Shown here: positions 8,822 through 16,645 of the stretch, in pieces
Position numbering within the stretch: the first letter of the stretch is position 1
How the letters are laid out: each line of letters opens with the position of its first letter
Assembly: GCF_028869115.1 (NCBI RefSeq)
Contig: NZ_CP079800.1
Coordinates: 2,108,001 to 2,172,000, forward strand
Length of the DNA stretch: 64,000 nucleotides
Direction: 5' to 3'
Origin: Pseudemcibacter aquimaris
Lineage (GTDB): Bacteria > Pseudomonadota > Alphaproteobacteria > Sphingomonadales > Emcibacteraceae
Program-made: the position numbers and the translations under genes
The notes under the pieces: generated by a model
Told to the model about the DNA's origin: nothing
What the model saw: only the letters and a program-made list of their open reading frames with translations
Databases searched by the model: none

Positions 8822-9651
8822 TGGCAAACTTTGTTGGTGGCATTTGCACCTCTCATAACGGATCACTGATGCATGGGTGGGATAATCAATTACAGGATGA
8901 CCCCATTTGGAAACCTGTTTTTGATTCTTATATACCGGTTCAAGAATGGATCATTGATAAAAAAGTTGATGTATTATTTTTCGTTTACAATGATCATGTC
9001 AGCAATTTTTTCTTTGATTGTTACCCAACGCTTGCGATTGGCATCGCAGAAGAATATGAACATGCCGACGAAGGAAACGGACCACGTGACCTTGCGGTTC
9101 CCTATGGTGACGCGAAATTCTCACGCTACATGGCCGATGAACTCATCAAAGATGAATTTGATTTGACCGTATGTCAGAAAATGAAATTAGACCACGGCTT
9201 AATGGGACCAATGCCATATATGGCGGCGCAACCGTGGCCCGTAAAATTTGTGCCATTTTGTGTTAATGTTATTCAACACCCAATTCCATCAGCAAAACGT
9301 TGTTGGAAACTTGGCCAAAGCATCAGAAAAGCCATTGAAGCCTATCCAGAAGACATCAACGTTGCCGTTGTTGGAACGGGGGGCCTTTCCCATGAATTAC
9401 AAGGCAGCGGCTTTGGCCGTGTTGAGGTTGACTGGGATAATGAGTTTCTTGATAAATTTGAAAGCGAACCGGAAAGCATGCTCGACTGGCATGTTCAGGA
9501 ATTTATGGATCGTGGTGGTTCTGAATCCGCGGAAACCGTGATGTGGTTTGCCATGCGCGGTGCCATGGATAAAAATGTAAAACGCATTCACCGTAATTAT
9601 TACCGCGGGCTGCTGACCGGAATGGCCGTCCTGATATTGGAGAATGAATAG
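8821..9651 (+). CDS. LigB-like catalytic beta subunit of a class III extradiol dioxygenase
   Basis: A 276-residue catalytic subunit. It aligns by eye with LigB of protocatechuate 4,5-dioxygenase: His12 in CTSHNGS and the histidine in VYNDHVSNF (about 59) are expected Fe(II) ligands, the histidine in GTGGLSHELQGSG (about 192) is the expected catalytic base, and the glutamate in GGSESAETVMW is the third iron ligand. It should open a catechol-type ring next to a hydroxyl using O2. It differs from classical LigB in several active-site-proximal stretches, so a non-protocatechuate substrate is possible. It is followed after three bases by the reductive dehalogenase homologue, which points to a halogenated substrate. 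Confidence 0.9.
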   Translation: MANFVGGICTSHNGSLMHGWDNQLQDDPIWKPVFDSYIPVQEWIIDKKVDVLFFVYNDHVSNFFFDCYPTLAIGIAEEYEHADEGNGPRDLAVPYGDAKFSRYMADELIKDEFDLTVCQKMKLDHGLMGPMPYMAAQPWPVKFVPFCVNVIQHPIPSAKRCWKLGQSIRKAIEAYPEDINVAVVGTGGLSHELQGSGFGRVEVDWDNEFLDKFESEPESMLDWHVQEFMDRGGSESAETVMWFAMRGAMDKNVKRIHRNYYRGLLTGMAVLILENE

Positions 9652-9654
9652 CCA

Positions 9655-11007
9655 ATGAGATTTTTTTCCCGCCGTAAACGCCCCCAGCATATGGGCAAGT
9701 ACCCGATGGAAAAGATCAAGCGGGTTGATACGCCCACGACCCTTATTATTGAGGACGAGGTAAAACGCGTCCCCCGCCGCGCCGATGGCTTCGTACGCGC
9801 CGACCACGGTGATTTTGGCAAAAAACAACAGGCAGCCCGTGAACGCACCGGTTCATCCACCAAAAAAGGGGCAAAAGTCCCGCTAAATGGTGCTTTTGGC
9901 GATAACATCATGCCACTGATGAAAATGCATGACGGGGAAATTGCCGCTGAAAAGGCCCCAATTCCGGATGATCCCGAAACACTCGCCAATAATATTAAAT
10001 CGCTTGGATACTTTTTGGATGCCGATGTCATTGGTATCTGCGAAGCAAAAGAATATGCATGGTATTCCCATGATAAGGATGGCAATGCGATTGAAGCAAA
10101 ACATAAATACGCCATCGTCATGCTTATTGATCAGGGTTATTACACCAATGATGCCTCAACCGGTGATGATTGGATCAGCGGCACCCAAAGTTACCGCGCG
10201 TATTTAAGGGGTGCTGAAATCGGTAATATCATGGCGTCCTATATCAGGAACTTGGGTTATGGCGCACGTTGCCACAGCGCCATGGACAGCCAAGTCATGC
10301 ATTTGCCATTGATTATCTGGTCCGGCCTTGGTGAATTAAGTCGCATTGGCGAGGTTGCCATTAATCCGTTTCTTGGACCGCGTTTTAAATCCGTTGTCGT
10401 GACAACGGACCTTCCGATGGCAATCGACAAGCCCATAGATTTTGGACTCCAAAGCTTTTGCGAAAAATGCCGAAAGTGTGCCCGCGAATGTCCCGTTAGC
10501 GCCATTCCTTGGGGTGACAAGATTATGTATAACGGTTCTGAAATGTGGAAGCCGGATGTACCCAACTGCACCAGTTACCGTGTTTCCAATGCAAAAGGGG
10601 CCGGTTGCGGCAGATGCATGAAAACCTGCCCATGGAACAACGAAGGCATCATGGTGGAACGATTTGCGGTATGGTTATCGCAAAAATTCCCATTTACACA
10701 GAAATTCCTGGCTTGGCTTGATGATTATGTCGGTAATGGCAATCAAAACGAAAACCGCAGATGGTGGTTCGATCTGGATAATCAAGATGGCAAAATTATT
10801 GAACCCAAAGCCACAAATGAAAAAGGGATCAATCCGGATAAAAAAGAACCGAAAAACCACCGCGTATCAAATTATACCGTGGATCAATTGCCGCCCTTTG
10901 ATCATAAAGGTCCATGGCCATTTGACCGCAAAGGGGGTTGGGAATTGAAAGATAAATTAGAAAAACCGGAAGAAGCACGAAATCGGGTTAAAAACAAGCA
11001 ACCTTGA
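9655..11007 (+). CDS. Cytoplasmic reductive dehalogenase homologue (RdhA-like, cobalamin and two 4Fe-4S)
   Basis: A 450-residue protein with the RdhA core. The cobalamin-binding part includes GYGARCHSAM near 201 and GELSRIGEVAINPFLGPRFK near 226-245, then VVTTDLPMAIDKPIDFG. Two ferredoxin motifs follow: Cys269-x2-272-x2-275-x3-279-Pro and Cys305...318-x2-321-x3-325-Pro. Epoxyqueuosine reductase (QueG) is related, but the spacing of the second cluster, the TDLP..DKPIDFG segment and the lack of C-terminal HEAT repeats favour RdhA. There is no Tat signal (an RR occurs but no hydrophobic stretch follows) and no RdhB anchor gene, as in the soluble catabolic RdhAs of aerobic bacteria such as NpRdhA and BhbA. 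Unlike those it has no fused reductase domain, so electrons must come from another protein. It likely removes halogen from an aromatic intermediate for LigAB. Confidence 0.82.
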   Translation: MRFFSRRKRPQHMGKYPMEKIKRVDTPTTLIIEDEVKRVPRRADGFVRADHGDFGKKQQAARERTGSSTKKGAKVPLNGAFGDNIMPLMKMHDGEIAAEKAPIPDDPETLANNIKSLGYFLDADVIGICEAKEYAWYSHDKDGNAIEAKHKYAIVMLIDQGYYTNDASTGDDWISGTQSYRAYLRGAEIGNIMASYIRNLGYGARCHSAMDSQVMHLPLIIWSGLGELSRIGEVAINPFLGPRFKSVVVTTDLPMAIDKPIDFGLQSFCEKCRKCARECPVSAIPWGDKIMYNGSEMWKPDVPNCTSYRVSNAKGAGCGRCMKTCPWNNEGIMVERFAVWLSQKFPFTQKFLAWLDDYVGNGNQNENRRWWFDLDNQDGKIIEPKATNEKGINPDKKEPKNHRVSNYTVDQLPPFDHKGPWPFDRKGGWELKDKLEKPEEARNRVKNKQP

Positions 11008-11079
11008 AAAAGGGCGGTAAACGGCTAAACTACCATTGGGGAGCATAAGTAAAACTCAAAATACTCAGGGGAGGATCAA

Positions 11080-12438
11080 TTGAGTTCAGAAGAAGCAAAC
11101 GTCACCGAAGCACCCATAAGTGCAGATGACAATGAACAGTCCCTGGCATACGCATGGAGCGTAACTGCAATCCTTATGATTGCCTATACATTTTCCTTCC
11201 TTGACCGGGAAATTCTTTATTTATTGGTTGAACCGATTAAGGCGGCATTTGACCTGACTGAATTTGAAATGGGATTATTGATGGGCCCCGCGTTTGGTAT
11301 TTTTTATACCGTGATGGGTGTGCCACTTGGATGGGCAGCAGATAAATTCAACCGCACCCATATCATTACCATTGGTGTTTCTGCCTGGAGTGCGCTTACC
11401 GCAGCATGTGGCCTTGCCGGAAGCTTTATTCAATTATTCATTGCCCGTATCGGTGTTGGCGTCGGTGAAGCCACCCTGACCCCAAGTGCGGTATCGCTAA
11501 TTTCTGATTATTTCCCGAAAAACAAACTTCCCTTTGCCATGAGCATCTATTCTCTTGGTGTTTTTGTGGGTTCTGGCCTTGCCATGATGGGCGGCGCATA
11601 TGTGTTAAGCCTGATTGAAGGGCAGGTATTTAACTGGCCAATCGTTGGCGAGCTGGATTACTGGCAAGCAGCCTTCATCATGGTTGGTGCACCGGGCTTA
11701 TTGCTTGCGGCTTTAATCTTTTGCCTTAAAGAGCCAAAACGAAAAGAAATGGCAAAAGACGAAAGCGGTAAAGATAAAGCTGCGTCCATGAAGGAAGCCT
11801 TTAAATACATCTGGACCAATAAAAAACTATTCCTGAATTTCTTTGTGGGTGGATCGATCATTGCGACAATCGGATATCACACAGCGTGGTATCCTGAATT
11901 ATTCGTTCGTACGTGGGGCTGGACGAAACTTGAGGCTGGACAAGCAATCGGCATGTCATCCATTTTTGGTGGTACGGCAGGTCTTGTGCTTGGTGGAATG
12001 TATATGTCCCGCATGACGGATCAGGGCAAAAAACACATCGCACTAAGCCTTGCGCTTGCAAGCGCGCTTTGTATCGGCCTTCCGACAATCTTTATGCCGT
12101 TAATGCCAAATGGCATGCTTGCGGCGGGATTGATGATTGCATCGAAATTTTTCGTGGGTATTCCGCTGATTACCGGAACAACCGCGATCCGTATGTCGGT
12201 TCCAAACCAAATGCGCGGTCAATTCACAGCGATTTATTTCGTTTTTGTCGGCCTTTTTGCAACAAGCCTTGGGCCAGTTATTCCGGGTTTCTTTACCACA
12301 TACGTGTTTAATGAAAATCTTGAAATGCTGAAATACTCACTTGCCATATCTGCGGCACTTGTGGTTCCGATCGGCACGTTCCTGATTTGGAATGCGCGTA
12401 AAGAATATATCAAGGTGGTCTACGCGGACGAGGAGTAA
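11080..12438 (+). CDS. MFS transporter, Spinster-like/aromatic acid uptake type
   Basis: A 452-residue protein with about twelve membrane helices and the MFS loop GWAADKFNR between helices 2 and 3. Helix 1 carries FSFLDREIL, the pattern common in the Spinster-like and organic-anion MFS groups. The start is TTG at 11080, chosen because GGGGAGG lies just upstream and no ATG precedes the first helix. It is 72 bases after the dehalogenase gene on the same strand, so it may import the pathway substrate or export a product. The substrate is inferred only from position. Confidence 0.85.
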   Translation: MSSEEANVTEAPISADDNEQSLAYAWSVTAILMIAYTFSFLDREILYLLVEPIKAAFDLTEFEMGLLMGPAFGIFYTVMGVPLGWAADKFNRTHIITIGVSAWSALTAACGLAGSFIQLFIARIGVGVGEATLTPSAVSLISDYFPKNKLPFAMSIYSLGVFVGSGLAMMGGAYVLSLIEGQVFNWPIVGELDYWQAAFIMVGAPGLLLAALIFCLKEPKRKEMAKDESGKDKAASMKEAFKYIWTNKKLFLNFFVGGSIIATIGYHTAWYPELFVRTWGWTKLEAGQAIGMSSIFGGTAGLVLGGMYMSRMTDQGKKHIALSLALASALCIGLPTIFMPLMPNGMLAAGLMIASKFFVGIPLITGTTAIRMSVPNQMRGQFTAIYFVFVGLFATSLGPVIPGFFTTYVFNENLEMLKYSLAISAALVVPIGTFLIWNARKEYIKVVYADEE

Positions 12439-12458
12439 TAACAAAACAAGGAGGGTAA

Positions 12459-12977
12459 ATGAAGAAACTAAAATTAAGTGACTGGACCAGCATCGCCGAA
12501 ATTATCGGAATGGTGGCTGTAATCATATCCCTTATATTTGTTGGCTTTGAAATAAGACAAAATACAGCACAAGTCGAAGCGGCATCGATGAAATCCAGTT
12601 ATAATTTCATTGATCTTGTTTATAAGCTTGGTGGCGACCCTGCAAGCAATGAAATCATCATAAGAGCTCTGAATGACTTTGATGATCTTACCATTGGTGA
12701 AAAAGCACTATTCGATAGCTATATCACAACGATCGGCATGGAATTCGATGTCGCGCATGATCTATACCAAAGAGGTTTCCTCGATGAAGAATTATACCTT
12801 ACGTACGAGGAACTTTGGGCCCGAGTAATGATGTCGCCGGGTTCAAAAGAAATGTTTGAAATCACAAGACAAGGCGCGCCACCGGAAATCCAGCGTATGA
12901 CCGACATGGTCATCGTTAAATACGCGCACCTTGATCCATTAAGTGAATATTATAAATTCGAACCCGGGTATAAATAA
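12459..12977 (+). CDS. Small membrane-anchored protein of unknown function
   Basis: A 172-residue protein that I do not recognise as any characterised family. It starts with a short cytoplasmic stretch and one hydrophobic helix (about residues 10-30, AEIIGMVAVIISLIFVGFEI) followed by RQNTAQVEAAS and a soluble, acidic helical domain rich in Tyr and Met. Similar single-helix proteins with the SLIFVGFEIRQNT pattern are common hypothetical proteins in marine bacteria. It follows the MFS gene after 20 bases with AGGAGGG before the ATG, so it is probably the last gene of the aromatic operon. It ends six bases before a convergent hydrolase gene. Confidence 0.7.
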   Translation: MKKLKLSDWTSIAEIIGMVAVIISLIFVGFEIRQNTAQVEAASMKSSYNFIDLVYKLGGDPASNEIIIRALNDFDDLTIGEKALFDSYITTIGMEFDVAHDLYQRGFLDEELYLTYEELWARVMMSPGSKEMFEITRQGAPPEIQRMTDMVIVKYAHLDPLSEYYKFEPGYK

Positions 12978-12983
12978 AATCTC

Positions 12984-14072
12984 TTATGATCCCGGCATAA
13001 TGTAATTTAACATTATGTCTTTAACAGTTCGGCTGCTGACACGGTAACGGTTTAAAAACACGATCACTGCCACATCTTCATCAATATAGCGCGAGAAATA
13101 CGCGACAAAACCAGCAACTTGTCCGCTGTGATTTGTGGTTTTTAATCCGCGGTCCAGCTCCAGATCCCACCCAAGGCCATATTCCATATCACGGCCATCC
13201 GGCAAAATTGTCGTTTCCCACATGATTTTTTTGCTTTCTTCGCTTAACAGATCATTGCCATAAAGCGCATGATCCCATTTCGCCATATCCGCCGCAGAGG
13301 ATAATAATCCACCTGCACCGAGGGTTGATGACGTTTCGGTTGCGTTGCGGTTAATCAGTTCACCATTACGGTTTACCCAATACCCTTCCGCACGTCCCAT
13401 GATGATGGCTTCTGGATCGGCAAATCGTGTTTGTGACATGCCAAGTGGCTCAAAAATACGGCTCTCAAGAACCTTACCAATTGGCATTCCATCAACACGT
13501 TCAACAATCATGCTGGCAAGATAATGGCCCGTATTGGAATAATACCATCCCTGCCCCGGTTCAAAATCCACCGGTCGGCCGCTGGCGATTTTGATGATAT
13601 CTTCTGGAGTCATACGCAGACGGTAAACATCATATGTATAAATTTCTTCATAATCTGGAATGCCGGACGTGTGGTTAAACAGTTGCTTTACGGTTACACC
13701 GACCCATTCGCTTGGTAAGTTTGGTAAGTATTTTTCAATTTTATCATCAAGGTTCAATTTGCCTTCTTCCACTTGCAGCATCGCGGCGGCGGCGACAAAT
13801 TGCTTGCTGATGGAACCGATTTCAAACACATGATTTTCATCAACATCAACATCCAGTTCCACATTCGATTTACCGTATGTGCGCACAAAATCCAGCTTGC
13901 CGCCTTTTGCAACTGCAACAAGGCCGCCCGGAATATTATTATCACGCATATATTTTCTAATCTCGCGGTCCATTTCACGAAGATTAGCCTGCCCCGGTTT
14001 TTTATACGCATTCTGCGCGAAGGCCGTTTGGGCAATCAAAAGCAACGTAAAGATAGCTGTTAAAATTCTCAT
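12984..14072 (-). CDS. Secreted serine hydrolase, beta-lactamase/class C PBP fold
   Basis: A 362-residue protein. The ATG at 14072 is preferred to one at 14090 because AAGGG lies upstream and the signal peptide (MRILTAIFTLLLIAQTAFAQ) starts there. Active-site motifs are all present: SISK (SxxK) in FEIGSISKQF, YSN in GWYYSNTGHY, and HSG in TNHSGQVAG. This family includes beta-lactamase-like esterases and D-aminopeptidases, so beta-lactam resistance should not be assumed. It is the last gene of a minus-strand run starting at 19204 and lies 33 bases after the deacylase gene. A perfect 8 bp inverted repeat sits inside its last codons (12996-13017) and could help end transcription. Confidence 0.87.
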   Translation of the reverse strand: MRILTAIFTLLLIAQTAFAQNAYKKPGQANLREMDREIRKYMRDNNIPGGLVAVAKGGKLDFVRTYGKSNVELDVDVDENHVFEIGSISKQFVAAAAMLQVEEGKLNLDDKIEKYLPNLPSEWVGVTVKQLFNHTSGIPDYEEIYTYDVYRLRMTPEDIIKIASGRPVDFEPGQGWYYSNTGHYLASMIVERVDGMPIGKVLESRIFEPLGMSQTRFADPEAIIMGRAEGYWVNRNGELINRNATETSSTLGAGGLLSSAADMAKWDHALYGNDLLSEESKKIMWETTILPDGRDMEYGLGWDLELDRGLKTTNHSGQVAGFVAYFSRYIDEDVAVIVFLNRYRVSSRTVKDIMLNYIMPGS

Positions 14073-14105
14073 GGGTTTTCCCTTATTCATTTTTGTTTCA
14101 TTTAA

Positions 14106-15122
14106 TTAATCATCCATCACCAGATAGAAAAGGCAATCTTTTTTGGCGATCTCCGGGCGTGGTGTTACCATAAATAAACGCAATGTTTTCTTTGTAAATA
14201 ATTTTCCATTATCCACATAAAATAATTCATCCTTGATATCATGGCCCGTATCATCAATGGCGGTAAAATAATCAAGTCCCTTATTACCGACCCACCCCAG
14301 AAAACATTTTTTGTCGGTCACACCAAAATTATGTACTTCTATATCTGCTTCTAATGTAACATCAATCCCGTCTAATGGTGCTTCTGAATATCCAATGGAT
14401 ACATCATCCTTAATTTCAAATCTTAATGGATGCGCATATATATTTAATGGCTGGTTATTATCAACAAATAAATCATCGTGCGTAACCAGCTGATTGATCG
14501 CATCAATTGCTTTTAAATCTGCACTTAAATCAAAACTTCCACCACATTCAAGCGTCAGTATCGGGCAACCAACATCTGCCTCCATAATCGATCCAAGGCT
14601 TAAGTCCGTTTGAATTAAACGGCTTGAAAAATTCTTGGCATAAATTTCATAAATGCTGTCGTGACCAGAACAGATTGTAAAATCGGGACCAGAACCGGAC
14701 GTGTTATGAACATCAATCATGGCTTCTGGCTTTAATTCAGAAATACGTTCAAGAATATTTTTGGCAAGCATTCCATTCATACATTCGAACGGCGGGCGAA
14801 AGCATCTGTTCATATCCGGCTCACCGGGCAGATAACGATGGGTAAAATCCGGTTCAAGAAGCGCCGCTTTAACCGAACAAATCATAAAGCTGATGTTGGT
14901 TAAGGGCTGCTTTCTATTCGCATCCGTTAAATAATTGAATATGGCCTTTACACCGGATGGTTCATTACCGTGCAGCAAAGTTGTCATTACACGGGTTCTT
15001 GATGTGTCTTTACCGGTAATATCAATCCAAGTAGGGCCATCAAGGTGATATAAAAATTCAATCACACTGTGGCCCAGAAAGTCCGCATCTGGATTGCTGA
15101 TTATATTGATCGTATCGCGCAT
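14106..15122 (-). CDS. Aspartoacylase/succinylglutamate desuccinylase-like zinc deacylase (M14 family)
   Basis: A 338-residue cytoplasmic protein. The zinc motif is LLHGNEPSG (His51, Glu54), with the third ligand in MIDVHNTSG (about 138). PDMNR (about 107) is the usual substrate-binding Asn-Arg segment. TLECGG (about 190) carries the probable catalytic Glu. These define the AstE/AspA branch of carboxypeptidase M14, which removes an acyl group from the amine of an amino acid or peptide. It is not in an ast operon. Its start codon overlaps the stop of a GCS2-type ligase (TAATG), so the two enzymes are made together and probably act on the same small molecule. Confidence 0.8.
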   Translation of the reverse strand: MRDTINIISNPDADFLGHSVIEFLYHLDGPTWIDITGKDTSRTRVMTTLLHGNEPSGVKAIFNYLTDANRKQPLTNISFMICSVKAALLEPDFTHRYLPGEPDMNRCFRPPFECMNGMLAKNILERISELKPEAMIDVHNTSGSGPDFTICSGHDSIYEIYAKNFSSRLIQTDLSLGSIMEADVGCPILTLECGGSFDLSADLKAIDAINQLVTHDDLFVDNNQPLNIYAHPLRFEIKDDVSIGYSEAPLDGIDVTLEADIEVHNFGVTDKKCFLGWVGNKGLDYFTAIDDTGHDIKDELFYVDNGKLFTKKTLRLFMVTPRPEIAKKDCLFYLVMDD

Positions 15123-16612
15123 TAAATTGTTGTCTGCCAGTCTATAATTGATTTACCGGATTGCTGTTGTTCAATATATTTTAATGTCATGGCATGGCAC
15201 GCTTCCGGTTGGCTTAACCCTTGTTCCATATATTGTTCCAGAACATCCAACTGCCAGGTTGCACCGTTCGCGCGCCCTTTAAGACGTTCTTTTATATTTG
15301 CCGCATATTTTAATATTTCATCATGATCAACGCCTATCATCTCTAACCCTTTTTCCATAAGGGGCAGTGTTTCTTCGATCACATCGGTAATATTTCTTTC
15401 TTGTAATTCTGATTGTTTCTGGCTTGGCCAGATGATACGGGCATCATATCCCGATTGCGCAGCACGGTAAAAATTATGTTCTGCGAAACGGAATGGCATG
15501 GACGGTAAAATATCACTGACATCATCCCTTATCCCCATGGTCAGGCCAATGATGAATGCCGCGCTTGCCATCATGTCTTCTATCGATGGGCCGGATGGTA
15601 ACGCCCTGAATTCAATACGCAGGTGCCCTTCGTTCTTCGCGGAATATACCGCCCTGTTCCATGGCCATGTTGTCCCAAGATGAAGGCTCAGTTCCTCTAA
15701 TTTCGGTAACCTTCCTTGTTCAAGCGCCTCAAATGGATCCTCTTCATCAATAAGCGGAATGATAGACGGAAACAGCGCCACTGTTTCTGCAAATAATTCA
15801 TGAACGCTTTCGCGCACCCATCCATTACCAAATGAAATTCGGGATGGCTGACGCCAGCTTACATCATCCTTGTGGCGGTTATCGATGCTATGGCGGAATA
15901 AAGCGATACGCGATTCTTGCCATAAACGATGCCCCATACATATCGGGGAATTTGCCGATAACGCCACCGCAATTGGCGTCACCAGCTGCGCCGCATTAAA
16001 AGTATCGGCAAATCTGTTTGGGTCCATTCGCATATGAACTTGAAATGATGTGTTTGCCCCCTCAAGTGTGATATGGTCGCATTCCATTTTTAAGGGATCA
16101 ACACCATTCATATTGACCTTAAATGGCCCACCGCGAAGGTTCTGTAGTTCACGGTTTAACATGTGATAGCGACCCACATCGGTCATATTTTCAACATCAA
16201 AATTTTCTTGAACCAATGTTGGCAGAATTCCGACAAGGGCAATATTCGCGTGCCTTTTCTTTGCTGCATCACAAAGCTTCTGAAAACCGCCTTCTGCGTC
16301 TTTTTGCATCGCGCAGAATGGTTTTCCCTCTGCCTTAACAAAGGGAAGATTATATTCCAGATTAAATTTATTTATTTCGTGACAGAATAATGGGTCATCA
16401 AGATCCGATAACAATTCCATGTTAATCGGTGACACATCCCCACGTTTATCAACAATACAGCTTTCAAGTTCCGCGCCAAGGGTAATTTCGCCCTCCCCAA
16501 AACCGGGTTTCGCAAGGGCGATTTTTAAGGCATCAAGATTTTCATAAAGCCGCTCGGTAAACCTGCGTTGATCTTCCTGCTTTATTTCGAAAATATCTAT
16601 GTCACGTCCCAT
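15122..16612 (-). CDS. GCS2-type carboxylate-amine ligase (glutamate-cysteine ligase family)
   Basis: A 496-residue protein of the glutamate-cysteine ligase 2/YbdK superfamily. Visible signs are GAELESCIVD near residue 46, HITLEGANTSFQVHMRM near 178, and EGHLRIEFRALPSGPS near 328, which line the ATP/Mg site. It should form an amide bond between a carboxylate and an amine with ATP. There is no gshB beside it, and the C-terminal helical extension (about 420-496) is longer than in YbdK. It is translationally coupled to an aspartoacylase-like deacylase, so a glutathione role is doubtful and a different N-acyl or peptide product is more likely. Confidence 0.8.
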   Translation of the reverse strand: MGRDIDIFEIKQEDQRRFTERLYENLDALKIALAKPGFGEGEITLGAELESCIVDKRGDVSPINMELLSDLDDPLFCHEINKFNLEYNLPFVKAEGKPFCAMQKDAEGGFQKLCDAAKKRHANIALVGILPTLVQENFDVENMTDVGRYHMLNRELQNLRGGPFKVNMNGVDPLKMECDHITLEGANTSFQVHMRMDPNRFADTFNAAQLVTPIAVALSANSPICMGHRLWQESRIALFRHSIDNRHKDDVSWRQPSRISFGNGWVRESVHELFAETVALFPSIIPLIDEEDPFEALEQGRLPKLEELSLHLGTTWPWNRAVYSAKNEGHLRIEFRALPSGPSIEDMMASAAFIIGLTMGIRDDVSDILPSMPFRFAEHNFYRAAQSGYDARIIWPSQKQSELQERNITDVIEETLPLMEKGLEMIGVDHDEILKYAANIKERLKGRANGATWQLDVLEQYMEQGLSQPEACHAMTLKYIEQQQSGKSIIDWQTTI

Positions 16613-16645
16613 GACACACCTCTTATTTAACCATATGGTTTAATA

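Noticed and set aside
9655-11007. Epoxyqueuosine reductase (QueG) for the dehalogenase-like protein
   Set aside because: The second Fe-S cluster spacing, the TDLP...DKPIDFG segment and the absence of HEAT repeats fit RdhA better, though a search should confirm.
12984-14072. Antibiotic-resistance beta-lactamase
   Set aside because: The SxxK/YxN/HxG set is shared by many esterases and peptidases; nothing here points to beta-lactam hydrolysis.
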